Positions 25,474 to 34,776 are shown, numbered from the stretch's first letter. The stretch is 64,000 bases of DNA from Alkanindiges hydrocarboniclasticus (GCF_001982605.1 NZ_MLCN01000022.1:62001-126000); one strand, 5' to 3'. Made by a program: numbers and translations. The notes: a model not told the origin generated them from the sequence alone.

Positions 25474-27048
25474 TTAGCCCCTGAATTTACGGGCTTCCTG
25501 CATGTCGCTAAGACGGTTTTCTATTTTTGCCTGCATGCTATAGTTGTTTTGCGCCAATTTGCTGGCACGCATCAGTGAACGGATGGCGTTATCGACATTG
25601 CCATGCCAAAACTGGATTTCTGCCCGAAAGCGCAATACTTGCAGGGTTTTTAACTGGCCTTCCGGCAAACGGCTGGCAGCGGCTTCCATGGCTTGCCATG
25701 CCACTAAATCACGCGGATTTTTATTGACCAGTGGCTGTAATAGTTCCAGCGCAGCCTGCCCTTGACCAAGCGCGCTATAAGCTCGTGCGGTATAAATTGC
25801 CAACGCACGGTTTTCTGGCATAATCCGATTTTTGGCTAAAATAATATTCAATGCCTGCCGGGGCTGGTTTGCCATCAGTTCAATTTCGGTCTGGGTAATG
25901 GCGGCAATTACAGCGTCTGGCTGCTGCTGGGCAAACTGGCTGGCCAGCGCCCGGGCCTGTTGATACTTGCCAGCCTTGGCATAAAACAGGGCCAATGCCG
26001 GTATAGCAGCCGGATCGCGCTCGGCAGCAATTACCAGACGATTTTCATTCACCTGATTACTTAAAACCGCCATACGATATTGCATCACATGCAGATTGCT
26101 TTCTTCATTCAAGTCCAGCCTTGCAGTATGAACTGGATACTGGGCGGCTCGAAGGCGCGCTTCACTCATGCGCTCGGTAGATAAGGGATGAGTTAGCCAG
26201 AAGTCCGGCATAAAGCTGACCGTGCCGGTTTTACGGTTCATGGTTTCAAAAAAGTCAGCCATGGCAAGGGGACTGTAACCCGCAGCGTACATCAATCGCA
26301 TGCCTACCCGGTCTGCCTCACGCTCCTGATTACGGCTATAGGAGAGTTGACGGTCTATCATGGCTGCCTGTGCCCCAATGGCTACTGCACCTGCTGCATC
26401 GGACGACTGCGAAGCCAGCAGAATACTGGCCAGCATACTACCCAGCGTGATGAGTGTCTGGTTTTTAAAGGCTTCCTTACTGCGGCTATAGTGGCGTTGT
26501 GATACGTGAGCCACCTCATGCCCCATTACCCCAGCCAGTTCATCAATCGTTTTAACAGACAATACCAGACCGGTATTAAGTGCAAACAAACCACCCGGTA
26601 CTGCAAAGGCATTAATGGAATTCTCTTCAATAATGACCAGTCCAATAGGTGCTGCTGTAGTGGTAGCATTAACTGAAGCTGAAGCGCTATAAATACGGCT
26701 AAAAACCCGGGTCAGTTCATCCTGAGTCCATGGGTCTTCATACAGTGGCATTTCCTTGCCAATCTGGCGTAGCACCATTTCTCCCAGTTGGGCTTCCTGT
26801 TGCTGGTCCAGTAAACCTGTTCCAGCACCCAGATCTGGTATTTCCAGACCAAACGCGGCGTCAGTCTGCCGATAACTGGCTTGCGGCCCGTGAAACAGGG
26901 TTGTAGCATTTTTTACAGGCTTGGATATTCCATTTTCAGGCGTGCTCTGGGCAATGGCTGCATTGAGATTTATAGCATCGGTTGCCGGAATAGCCGGATT
27001 TGATACAAGGCCAAATACTGCCAAAAAGCCATAAACCTTTTTTTTCAT
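25474..27048 (-). CDS. bepA: Periplasmic M48 metalloprotease with TPR domain, BepA-like
   Basis: A 524-residue exported protease. A signal peptide (FLAVFGLVSNPAIPATDA) is followed by the M48 catalytic domain with HEVAH at 177-181 and a third zinc ligand Glu in YSRNQEREADRVGM. THPLSTERMSEARLRA follows, and then a C-terminal helical TPR region. This is the architecture of E. coli BepA, which degrades misassembled LptD and interacts with the BAM machine, and the conserved surroundings of the active site agree. It converges on the WYL gene, ending 13 bases from it. A non-BepA M48-TPR paralogue cannot be fully excluded. Confidence 0.85.
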   Translation of the reverse strand: MKKKVYGFLAVFGLVSNPAIPATDAINLNAAIAQSTPENGISKPVKNATTLFHGPQASYRQTDAAFGLEIPDLGAGTGLLDQQQEAQLGEMVLRQIGKEMPLYEDPWTQDELTRVFSRIYSASASVNATTTAAPIGLVIIEENSINAFAVPGGLFALNTGLVLSVKTIDELAGVMGHEVAHVSQRHYSRSKEAFKNQTLITLGSMLASILLASQSSDAAGAVAIGAQAAMIDRQLSYSRNQEREADRVGMRLMYAAGYSPLAMADFFETMNRKTGTVSFMPDFWLTHPLSTERMSEARLRAAQYPVHTARLDLNEESNLHVMQYRMAVLSNQVNENRLVIAAERDPAAIPALALFYAKAGKYQQARALASQFAQQQPDAVIAAITQTEIELMANQPRQALNIILAKNRIMPENRALAIYTARAYSALGQGQAALELLQPLVNKNPRDLVAWQAMEAAASRLPEGQLKTLQVLRFRAEIQFWHGNVDNAIRSLMRASKLAQNNYSMQAKIENRLSDMQEARKFRG

Positions 27049-27153
27049 GGTTAAGCAAAACCTGTGTTCTACAGCATTGATTTTTAATTATTGTGCAAGG
27101 CTTTTGCGGGTTACTCTACATGAATTTTGCAATGCAATCTTCATTGTTCCTAC

Positions 27154-27167
27154 ATCCTATACAGGAT
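27154..27167. repeat. Short inverted repeat in the bepA/copper-operon divergent region
   Basis: ATCCT (27154-27158) and AGGAT (27163-27167) around ATAC. It lies about 85 bases before the copper operon and could be an operator, but arms this short also occur by chance. No classical CueR or CopR box was found by eye. Confidence 0.25.
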
Positions 27168-27247
27168 AAATTTTTATCGTCTTAGTATGCTTTAACAGCC
27201 AGAAAACAGGCTGCAAAATAACAAAAAATGCTGTATAAAGCCAAAGT

Positions 27248-27733
27248 ATGCGTCCAGCAATTTATTGCCAGCTTAACCGTTTTTTGTTAAGCAATGGCCT
27301 AGCTTCACTGAAGACCAGTCTGAAAAAAATGCTGGTCAGTTTTTTATGTCTATTGCTTACTAATGCAGCAATTGGCTGCTGGCAACATGTCGTTGCACAG
27401 CCGCAAGGACAATTTGCGGGCATACAGTCAATCTCCTGCCATCAGGCTGACAATGCAGGTTCTTTGAAGCATGGCTCAGCACCGGACCATGCATTACAAA
27501 ACAGTCCGTCATTAGCCCCTGATAACAGCCTTGATTCCACTAATCATCACTCCTCTAATGTGAAACACCAGTGTGCCTTAAACTGTTCGCTGTATACGTC
27601 ACCAGCTAACGTTTCACCACAGGTTGCGCTGACTGGAAATGCATTACTGGCCAGCAAACCGTTTTACCTTATCGCCAATCCGTTACAGGCATGGCTGCGT
27701 GATCTGGAGCGTCCCCCGCAATTTCTCAGTTGA
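27248..27733 (+). CDS. Small His/Cys-containing exported protein, first gene of the copper operon
   Basis: Up to 161 residues. A hydrophobic signal-like segment (MLVSFLCLLLTNAAIG) begins at Met28, so the true start may be about 80 bases further in. The exported part is low in complexity and contains His clusters and paired Cys (NHHSSNVKHQCALNCSLY), ending DLERPPQFLS. Such small proteins before copA in related bacteria are DUF2946-like, and metal binding or sensing is likely but unproved. It is followed by copA after 41 bases. Confidence 0.65.
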   Translation: MRPAIYCQLNRFLLSNGLASLKTSLKKMLVSFLCLLLTNAAIGCWQHVVAQPQGQFAGIQSISCHQADNAGSLKHGSAPDHALQNSPSLAPDNSLDSTNHHSSNVKHQCALNCSLYTSPANVSPQVALTGNALLASKPFYLIANPLQAWLRDLERPPQFLS

Positions 27734-27774
27734 TGCTGTTTTTAACCATAAGCACGTCAATTTGAGGAATTATC

Positions 27775-29565
27775 ATGTCTTTGTTTCAACCTCGTTTTTC
27801 TAAATTTTTGCCTTCACAGCATTCTGTTCCCTCGCGCCGCCAGTTTATTCAGGGTCTGGGTTTAGGCAGCGTATTGGCCAGCAATATCAGTCTTGGTAAA
27901 AGCCTGACCGCACCAGACAGTCTATCCTTATCAGCGCAAACCCATGAACTGACAGGCCATATCTTTGACCTGCATGTGGGTTATCAGTCCGTCAATTTTT
28001 CTGGTAAAGCCTGTATTGCCACCACCATTAATCAATCCTTGCCCGGTCCATTATTGCGGATGCGCGAAGGCGATACTGTCAATATTCGGGTGCATAACCA
28101 TTTGCAACAGGACACTTCCATACACTGGCATGGTTTGCTACTGCCCTATCAAATGGATGGCGTACCCGGTATCAGTTTTGAAGGTATCAGGCCGGGTCAG
28201 GTATTTACCTACCAATTCAAGCTGCAACAGAGCGGCACTTACTGGTATCACGCGCACTCGACCTTTCAGGAACAAACCGGGCTGCTTGGGGCCATTATTA
28301 TTGAGCCAAAAGCGGGCGAGCGTCATGCGGCTGACCGTGAGCATGTCTTGCTGCTATCCGACTGGACTGATCTTGATCCGCTTTATTTATTGTCCAAACT
28401 GAAAAAACACAGTCATTTTGATAACCGGCATAAGCCCAGCCTGATGAAGCTCATGCAGGATATCAAGCAGCAGGGTTTTGGACAGGCGGTTCAATTGCGC
28501 CAAATGTGGAACCAGATGCGCATGAGTCCCACTGATTTTGCCGATTTATCAGCAGGGACTTATACCTTTTTGATGAATGGTCAGGCACCGAATCAGAACT
28601 GGACAGGATTATTTAAAAAAGGTGAAAAACTGCGCCTGCGCATTATTAATGGCAGTGCCAATACCTTTTTTGACCTGCGGATTCCCGGCCTGAAAATGAC
28701 CGTAATTGCCGCCGATGGCCAGGATGTAGAACCTGTGACTGTGGATGAGATGCGGCTAGGTGTGGCAGAAACTTATGACGTGCTGGTACAGCCCGTAGAT
28801 GATGCTTATACCATTTTTGCACAAAGTATGGATCGTAGCGGTTTTGCCTGCGGCACACTGGCAGTACAGGCGGGACTAAAGGCTAGTTTACCAGCACTTG
28901 ATCCGGTGGAATGGCTCAGTATGCAGGATATAGGACACGCTATGGCAAGCACTATGCCCATGGCGCATGATAGTCATTCTGGCCATGACCCAAGCCTAAA
29001 CAACAAAATCCAAGTGCAGCATGCCAGTACCGAAATCAATAATCCAAATGTAGATATGCAGGTGGACCAGCCCCGCAGTAACCTTGATGATCCCGGCGTC
29101 AACCTGCGGCAAAGTGCCAAAACCAGACGCGTACTCACTTATGCCGACCTGCATACCATTGGCGGCAGTCTGGACCGCCGGATGCCCACACGGGAAATTG
29201 AACTGCACCTGACTGGCAATATGGAACGCTACGTGTGGGGCCTCGATGGACAAACTTTCCATGAGGCTAACCCTGTCCACTTAAAGCCCAATGAACGGGT
29301 GCGCATTACGCTGGTCAATGACACCATGATGACCCACCCCATGCATTTACATGGCATGTGGAGTGAGCTGTGTAATCCGGATGCTGTTTCTCAAACGACA
29401 AACTCTCAGACAGATTGCTTTCAGGTTCGCAAGCACACCATCAACGTGCAACCTGCGCAGAAAATCAGCTTTGATGTTACCGCGATTGAAGGTCGCTGGG
29501 CCTGGCATTGCCATTTGCTGTACCACATGGAAGCAGGCATGTTCCGCGAAGTTGTGGTGGCTTAG
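27775..29565 (+). CDS. copA: Copper resistance multicopper oxidase CopA
   Basis: A 596-residue periplasmic multicopper oxidase exported by Tat (SRRQFIQGLGLGS, residues 20-32). The copper ligands are all visible: IHWHGLLLP and YWYHAHSTFQEQ near the N-terminal domain, HPMHLHGMW and WHCHLLYHMEAGMF at the C terminus. The linker between domains is Met/His-rich (MASTMPMAHDSHSGHD), as in CopA/PcoA. It is thought to oxidise Cu(I) and protect the periplasm. A GAGGA site precedes the ATG. copB follows after 12 bases. Confidence 0.95.
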   Translation: MSLFQPRFSKFLPSQHSVPSRRQFIQGLGLGSVLASNISLGKSLTAPDSLSLSAQTHELTGHIFDLHVGYQSVNFSGKACIATTINQSLPGPLLRMREGDTVNIRVHNHLQQDTSIHWHGLLLPYQMDGVPGISFEGIRPGQVFTYQFKLQQSGTYWYHAHSTFQEQTGLLGAIIIEPKAGERHAADREHVLLLSDWTDLDPLYLLSKLKKHSHFDNRHKPSLMKLMQDIKQQGFGQAVQLRQMWNQMRMSPTDFADLSAGTYTFLMNGQAPNQNWTGLFKKGEKLRLRIINGSANTFFDLRIPGLKMTVIAADGQDVEPVTVDEMRLGVAETYDVLVQPVDDAYTIFAQSMDRSGFACGTLAVQAGLKASLPALDPVEWLSMQDIGHAMASTMPMAHDSHSGHDPSLNNKIQVQHASTEINNPNVDMQVDQPRSNLDDPGVNLRQSAKTRRVLTYADLHTIGGSLDRRMPTREIELHLTGNMERYVWGLDGQTFHEANPVHLKPNERVRITLVNDTMMTHPMHLHGMWSELCNPDAVSQTTNSQTDCFQVRKHTINVQPAQKISFDVTAIEGRWAWHCHLLYHMEAGMFREVVVA

Positions 29566-29577
29566 GAGCAATACATC

Positions 29578-30612
29578 ATGAATTTTCAAAAATTAAATGG
29601 GTTTAATTTACTACCGAATACTGCCTTGCTCACAGTCGCTGCCTTGTTAACAACGGTTGCCAGCTTTTCATCATCCGTGCTTGCCGCCCCGCTTGAAGAT
29701 AAACAGCCCGTCAGCCAGCATAATCACCATAATATGCATGGGACAACAATGCCCATGTCGATGACAAATAGGGTAATGGATGCAGTATCAATGCAAAACG
29801 TGCCCAAGGTAGACAGCTTAGAACACGTGGAGCATCCTGAAGCAGTCGCTCACTTGGCGTTGCCCGATAAAAGTCAGATAACTGCCGGATTACGTAGTCC
29901 GGATTATTCTAATGGCTATCGCAACACCGCTTCTCACCACATGATGAGTAGTCCAAATTTCTGGAGTCTTGATGCTGAAAAGCTGGAACTGGCTCGGAAC
30001 GCTGATGGGCAAAATACAAGTGGCCAGTACGAATTAACACTCTGGTACGGCAATGATTACAACCGGCTTTACCTCAACACCAGTGGTGAGTTTGAACAGG
30101 ACAACCTAGAACAGGCCAGCACCAGCATAATGTGGTGGCGGCCTTTTTCAACCTACTGGAACACCACGTTTGGCTTAAAGCAGGACTATCAGCAAAATGA
30201 TGCAGCGCAGGATACTGATCCTAAAGCAGAACAAACCTGGCTAGGTGGTGGCATTCGTGGCCTTGCGCCCTACTGGTTTGAGCTGGAGTCCAGTATTTAT
30301 GCATCTTTAGGGGGCCATAGCCAACTGGAGCTTAATGCCAGCTATGATCTGAACATCAGCCAGAAGTTGGTATTACAGCCAGAAGTTGAGCTAATGGCCT
30401 ATGGTAAAACTGATGTGCAGCATGGTTACGGCGCAGGTCTGGCAGAAATCAAAACCGGTCTGCGCCTACGTTATGAACTAACGCCACAGTTTGCACCGTA
30501 CATTGGTTTTGAACGTGAACGGTTGATGGGTAAAACTGCAAAGCTTTATAAAGACCTTGAAGCTAACAGTAGCAGTCGCAAAATCCTGCTAGGAATCCGC
30601 TTCTGGTATTAG
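29578..30612 (+). CDS. copB: Copper resistance outer membrane protein CopB
   Basis: A 344-residue outer membrane protein with a signal peptide (LLTVAALLTTVASF...VLAAP) and a Met/His-rich metal-binding stretch (HNHHNMHGTTMPMSM). A predicted beta-barrel ends in an aromatic residue pair (LLGIRFWY), as outer membrane proteins do. DAEKLELARNADGQ and the strand pattern in the second half match CopB/PcoB. It acts with CopA in copper sequestration or efflux across the outer membrane. A terminator follows. Confidence 0.93.
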   Translation: MNFQKLNGFNLLPNTALLTVAALLTTVASFSSSVLAAPLEDKQPVSQHNHHNMHGTTMPMSMTNRVMDAVSMQNVPKVDSLEHVEHPEAVAHLALPDKSQITAGLRSPDYSNGYRNTASHHMMSSPNFWSLDAEKLELARNADGQNTSGQYELTLWYGNDYNRLYLNTSGEFEQDNLEQASTSIMWWRPFSTYWNTTFGLKQDYQQNDAAQDTDPKAEQTWLGGGIRGLAPYWFELESSIYASLGGHSQLELNASYDLNISQKLVLQPEVELMAYGKTDVQHGYGAGLAEIKTGLRLRYELTPQFAPYIGFERERLMGKTAKLYKDLEANSSSRKILLGIRFWY

Positions 30613-30663
30613 CACGCATACTTGCTGATGTTGCTACTACGATCAGCATCTGTGTTTTCAAAG

Positions 30664-30700
30664 TGCCCACGGCTGGCTTATGGCTGTGGGCATTGTTTTA
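30664..30700 (+). terminator. Intrinsic terminator after copB
   Basis: Stem TGCCCACGGC (30664-30673) and GCTGTGGGCA (30683-30692) with one G.U pair and a nine-base loop, followed by TTGTTTTA. Ends the copper operon. Confidence 0.85.
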
Positions 30701-30796
30701 TCCGCTCAACAATGACAATAAATACTTACTAAAACTCAATAGTTTAAGAAAATTTTTAAATTACATTAGAAGCAGACATAAATTCTGGAGAACAAC

Positions 30797-31651
30797 ATGT
30801 CCATTGTGGTGACTGGGGCAACTGGCAAACTGGGTCAGCTGGTCATTCAGGCCTTACTCAAGCGCACATCGGCCAGCAACATTGTTGCTATTATCCGTAA
30901 TGCAGACAAGGCAGCACAACTGGCAGCCCTGGGTATTGAAGTACGGCTAGCCAATTATGATGATATCGAAAGCCTATATACCGCACTGGTTGGTGCTGAA
31001 AAACTGCTGCTGATTTCATCAAGTGAAGTTGGCAAACGCGCAGTACAGCATTTTAATGTCATTGAAGCAGCCAGACAGGCTGATGTTAAGCATTTTGTGT
31101 ATACCAGTTTGCTGCATGCAGACCGCTCGCCACTGGCACTGGCTGAAGAACATTGGCTCACTGAACAAGCGTTGTTTAAGTCTGGCCTCACTTACACCAT
31201 TTTGCGCAATGGCTGGTATACCGAAAATTATACCAGTGGCTTAAAAAGTGCGCTGAGCCAGAATGTGATTATTGGGGCAACCGATGAAGGCCAGATTTCC
31301 TCAGCCAGCCGTCAGGACTATGCCGAAGCGGCAGCGATTGTATTAACCACTTTTGCGCATGAAAATAAAGTCTATGAACTGGCTGGCGATAAAGCCTACA
31401 CCCTGACCGAGCTAGCCTGCGAGGCCAGTCGGCAAACTGGGCAAAATATTGTTTATTTTAATATGACTGAACATGACTACCGTGAAAAGCTGATTAACAT
31501 GGGCACTGAGCCTGCGGTTGCCAACCTGCTGTCTAATAGTGATGCCGGTGCAGCATCCGGCGCATTATTTGATGACAGTGGTTGCTTGCGTCAATTACTG
31601 GGACGTGACACCACACCCTTAAGTGATTGTGTGAGGCAAGGCCTGCTTTAG
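30797..31651 (+). CDS. qorB: NAD(P)H:quinone oxidoreductase QorB (NmrA-like SDR)
   Basis: A 284-residue NmrA-like atypical short-chain reductase matching E. coli QorB (YtfG) along its length. Visible matches are VVTGATGKLGQLVI (dinucleotide site), EKLLLISSSEVGKRAVQHFNVI, YTSLLHADRSPL, ILRNGWYTENY and VYELAGDKAYTL. QorB reduces quinones with NADPH. A GGAGAA site precedes the ATG. It converges on an MdaB-like quinone reductase gene, with a hairpin between the two. Confidence 0.9.
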   Translation: MSIVVTGATGKLGQLVIQALLKRTSASNIVAIIRNADKAAQLAALGIEVRLANYDDIESLYTALVGAEKLLLISSSEVGKRAVQHFNVIEAARQADVKHFVYTSLLHADRSPLALAEEHWLTEQALFKSGLTYTILRNGWYTENYTSGLKSALSQNVIIGATDEGQISSASRQDYAEAAAIVLTTFAHENKVYELAGDKAYTLTELACEASRQTGQNIVYFNMTEHDYREKLINMGTEPAVANLLSNSDAGAASGALFDDSGCLRQLLGRDTTPLSDCVRQGLL

Positions 31652-31667
31652 TTCCTGAACACATCTT

Positions 31668-31707
31668 TGAGCTTACCGAACCAGTAACAGCCAATTCGGT
31701 AAGCTCA
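31668..31707. repeat. Perfect 13-bp inverted repeat between convergent genes
   Basis: TGAGCTTACCGAA (31668-31680) and TTCGGTAAGCTCA (31695-31707) around a 14-base loop, 17 bases after qorB. No T-run follows on either strand, so it is not a canonical intrinsic terminator. It may still end or protect transcripts from both sides. Confidence 0.8.
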
Positions 31708-31783
31708 GAAACACAACCAAACTTATTAAAAATAGATTTTGCAATCAATTAATTAAATCTAATAAATTGTTTTTGCCAAAATT

Positions 31784-32494
31784 TTATGACCCCGCCTTCT
31801 TCGGATATAACTTATCATCAAACTGATCCAGTGTTGGAAATTCAAGCGGCTGTAACTGATCCAGATTTTGCAAATACTGCTTATAATCTTCCAGAACCTG
31901 CTGGCGCGCCTCTGGGCTAATATACGGCACGTGGTAGCCAATAAATGGCGGCAACACGTCCATGCCGGTATAATACAATGTGCCACGCAGCAACGGACGC
32001 AGCATGGTTTCTATTTCACCATGAATGGCATCCGCACCAAACATATGCTCGCGCCCACCCAATGTAAAGCTCAGTAGGGCTTTCTTGCCTTTTAGGCCAC
32101 CTTGGTCATAAAAACGCTTGCCACCATAAGTCAGGCCGGAAACCAGTACCCGGTCAATCCAGCCTTTTAATATCGCAGGCACTGAAAACCAGTATAGCGG
32201 AAAGCTAAAGATCACCAGATCAGCAGCCACCAGCTTTTCAATTTCAGCAGCAATATCGGGTGCAATGGTCTGGTTTTCATAATTAATGCGTTGCTCCAGC
32301 GCATAAACCAGATAATCGGGGTTCTTGCGACTGCCAAAATCAGCACTCGATGCAACCGGATTAAAATTCATGGCATACAAATCAGACACTTCTACCTGAT
32401 GACCCGCATTGCTAAGCTCCTGAACCGCCAAGTCCTTCATGGCTGTGGTAAATGATTGTGGTTCTGGATGTGCATGGACAATAAGTACATTCAT
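31784..32494 (-). CDS. Flavodoxin-fold NAD(P)H-dependent oxidoreductase (MdaB/NQO1-like)
   Basis: A 236-residue flavoprotein: the FMN/FAD start VLIVHAHPEPQSFTTAM, then LVIFSFPLYWFSVPAILKGWIDRVL and SFTLGGREHMFG, are characteristic of the NQO1/KefF/MdaB group that performs two-electron quinone reduction. The ATG is preceded by AACAGGG. Together with qorB opposite it makes a small quinone-detoxifying neighbourhood. The exact substrate is not determinable. Confidence 0.87.
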   Translation of the reverse strand: MNVLIVHAHPEPQSFTTAMKDLAVQELSNAGHQVEVSDLYAMNFNPVASSADFGSRKNPDYLVYALEQRINYENQTIAPDIAAEIEKLVAADLVIFSFPLYWFSVPAILKGWIDRVLVSGLTYGGKRFYDQGGLKGKKALLSFTLGGREHMFGADAIHGEIETMLRPLLRGTLYYTGMDVLPPFIGYHVPYISPEARQQVLEDYKQYLQNLDQLQPLEFPTLDQFDDKLYPKKAGS

Positions 32495-32791
32495 GGTAAA
32501 AGCCCTGTTCCTAAAAAAATCAGTGATGAAAGTTAATAATAAAAGACTAGCGATTTAAAACTTGCTACGCCAATAAAACTGACTAAAACATAGCATTTGC
32601 CTGAACAAGATACAATTTTTGCCAAGCCTTGGTGAAGAATTTATAGGCAAGGTTAGCGGTATTAAATACTGGTTTTGTTGCAAAACTGGAACACAGCATC
32701 TTAAGCAGCTTGCTGTTTTGGCTGGCAAATTTAGGCTAATCTGATGTTCAGCGACTCAGCCTGCCAGCATATAAATCTGTAAAAGGAATGA

Positions 32792-33787
32792 ATGATGAAT
32801 AACCCGAGTTCAGGCGATGCTAACATCGAATTTGATAGCGGTTCCGCAATTCCCTTACGTGCGCCCTCACCTGCCGACATTATGCCTGAATTGGAAGATA
32901 CGGGCATAGTACACATCCCTACCCGGGTTGCCATTGTAGGAGATAACCTTAAAATCCATCGCGCGCTACCCTCAAAGCAAAAACGCTTAATCGGTGCATG
33001 GTGCTTTCTGGATCACGCTGGCCCGACCACTTTTAAGGAAGGTGAAGGCTTTAGTGTGGGGCCACATCCACATATTGGCCTGCAAACCTTTACCTGGATG
33101 ATTGAAGGTGAAATTTATCATCAGGACAGTTTAGGCTATCAGCAAATCATCCGGCCCAATGAAATCAACCTGATGACTGCCGGCCATGGCATTTCGCATA
33201 TTGAACGCTCGCCGGAAGGCCATTCACCACATTTGCATCTGGCGCAGCTATGGATTGCCCTGCCCAAAGCCCAGTGTGATATGCCACCGTCATTTGAGCA
33301 TTATGAAAGCCTGCCTGTGATAGAACAGAATAACTGCCGCTTTACCCTGCTGGCGGGCGAGTTTCTGGGCCAGACTTCACCTGTAAAAGTTTACTCTGAC
33401 ATGATGGGCGTTGATATTCATGCCTTGGTCAATACCAGCACTGTTCTGCCGCTCAATCCAAACTACGAATATGGCATTTTATTGCTGCAAGGAGAGTTAA
33501 GCGTTGAACAGGACACGCTGGACACCGGCACCTTATTGTATTTTCAGCCCGGCCAGCATCAGCTTCATCTGGAGCTTAAGGCCAACACCCGCCTACTGCT
33601 GATTGGTGGCAAGCCGTTTGAAGAAGACATTATTATCTGGTGGAATTTTGTAGGCCGTAGTACCGAAGAAATCCAGCAGGCTGCCCATGACTGGATCAAC
33701 CAGAGCCGTTTTGGGCAGGTTGCAGGCTTTGAACACGAACGCTTAACCATTCCTGCCATTCCTGACAACCTCAAAGCATCCCGATAG
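32792..33787 (+). CDS. Pirin family protein
   Basis: A 331-residue bicupin. The pirin N-terminal cupin has the metal ligands in VGPHPHIGLQTFTWMIEGE and the later MTAGHGISHIERS. The C-terminal cupin and FEEDIIIWWNFVGRSTEEI are also standard. Some bacterial pirins have quercetinase activity or bind metabolic enzymes; the role here is unknown. The start ATG at 32792 follows AAAAGGAATGA; the next codon is also ATG. OsmC and VOC genes follow on the same strand with short gaps. Confidence 0.9.
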   Translation: MMNNPSSGDANIEFDSGSAIPLRAPSPADIMPELEDTGIVHIPTRVAIVGDNLKIHRALPSKQKRLIGAWCFLDHAGPTTFKEGEGFSVGPHPHIGLQTFTWMIEGEIYHQDSLGYQQIIRPNEINLMTAGHGISHIERSPEGHSPHLHLAQLWIALPKAQCDMPPSFEHYESLPVIEQNNCRFTLLAGEFLGQTSPVKVYSDMMGVDIHALVNTSTVLPLNPNYEYGILLLQGELSVEQDTLDTGTLLYFQPGQHQLHLELKANTRLLLIGGKPFEEDIIIWWNFVGRSTEEIQQAAHDWINQSRFGQVAGFEHERLTIPAIPDNLKASR

Positions 33788-33808
33788 AACACTCTACAGA
33801 GCATCCCC

Positions 33809-34213
33809 ATGAAAACCATAGCCACAGCAACCACCCAAACCAGTGATGTACGCTACAAAACTGCAATTAAGACAAGCGATTTTGCTCTGGTTGCCGATGA
33901 ACCTGTGCATGCTGGCGGGCAAAATGCTGGCCCGGCACCTTATGATTATCTTCTGGCAGGTCTGGGTGCCTGCACGTCTATTACCCTGCAAATGTATGCT
34001 GAACACAAGGGCTGGAACCTTGGTGAATTGAGCATTGCACTTCATTTGCAAAAAGATAAGGAAGGTAACACCCACATTGAACGGGTGTTAACGACAACTG
34101 AATTGCTGAGCGATGAGCAGCGAGAAAAATTACTGGATATTGCAAGCAAAACGCCAGTGACCAAGACATTGCTACAGGGCGCGACAATTAACACCCAGTA
34201 CTCAAACCAATAA
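33809..34213 (+). CDS. OsmC family peroxide-reducing protein
   Basis: A 134-residue OsmC/YhfA-like protein. One conserved Cys is in GLGACTSITLQMYAEHKGW, and the motif GPAPYDYLLAGLGAC is typical. The family's second Cys, usually in the C-terminal half, is not obvious here: the segment after LSDEQREKLLDIASKTPV reads TKTLLQG without a Cys. The protein may therefore act on substrates other than peroxides or be less active. It starts 21 bases after the pirin gene. Confidence 0.85.
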   Translation: MKTIATATTQTSDVRYKTAIKTSDFALVADEPVHAGGQNAGPAPYDYLLAGLGACTSITLQMYAEHKGWNLGELSIALHLQKDKEGNTHIERVLTTTELLSDEQREKLLDIASKTPVTKTLLQGATINTQYSNQ

Positions 34214-34247
34214 TTGATAAAAGCCGAATAACCCCGAGTAAAAAACC

Positions 34248-34616
34248 ATGACCTTACAAAATATTGTGCCTGTACTTCGCATTTTTAATGTGGACAAAGC
34301 CACTAAGTTTTATATTGATTTTTTGGGCTTCAAGCTAGACTGGCAACATCGCTTTGGTGATAACTTTCCGCTGTACCTGCAAGTTGCCAAAGACCAGTGC
34401 ATCCTGCATCTATCAGAACATCATGGTGATGCCAGCCCCGGCAGCAGTAACCGGATTCACTGTACTGATATACAGCAGTATCACCAGATGCTACACGCCA
34501 AAGATTATCAGTTTGCCAAACCTGAGCTTAGTCAAACCCCATGGGATACACAGGAATTTCAGGTTACTGATCCATTTTTTAACCGGCTAATTTTTTGGCA
34601 GGATATTAAAAAGTAA
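34248..34616 (+). CDS. VOC/glyoxalase superfamily protein
   Basis: A 122-residue single-module protein (IVPVLRIFNVDKATKFYIDFLGFKLDW, then LHLSEHHGDASPGS and FQVTDPFFNRLIFWQ). The sequence fits the group annotated as bleomycin-resistance or glyoxalase-like. Conserved His/Glu positions could bind a metal, but the substrate is unknown, and the bleomycin label should not be taken literally. It is the last of three small stress-type genes after pirin. Confidence 0.82.
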   Translation: MTLQNIVPVLRIFNVDKATKFYIDFLGFKLDWQHRFGDNFPLYLQVAKDQCILHLSEHHGDASPGSSNRIHCTDIQQYHQMLHAKDYQFAKPELSQTPWDTQEFQVTDPFFNRLIFWQDIKK

Positions 34617-34736
34617 TATTGAACAATATATAGGGTAGCTAAAATAGCCTTAAAGACAAAAAATAAGCTATTAAAGCCAAGCTATTTTTACATCATGCTA
34701 GGTAATCACGGGTAACGGGTAGCTATCGCTTGGTCC

Positions 34737-34776
34737 GGTATCGCCAGTTGATGATTCAACATTAACTGGCGATACC
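34737..34776. repeat. Perfect 13-bp inverted repeat overlapping a gene 3' end
   Basis: GGTATCGCCAGTT (34737-34749) and AACTGGCGATACC (34764-34776) around a 14-base loop. The right arm encodes the last codons and most of the stop of the minus-strand membrane peptide gene. No T-run follows on that strand. Confidence 0.8.
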
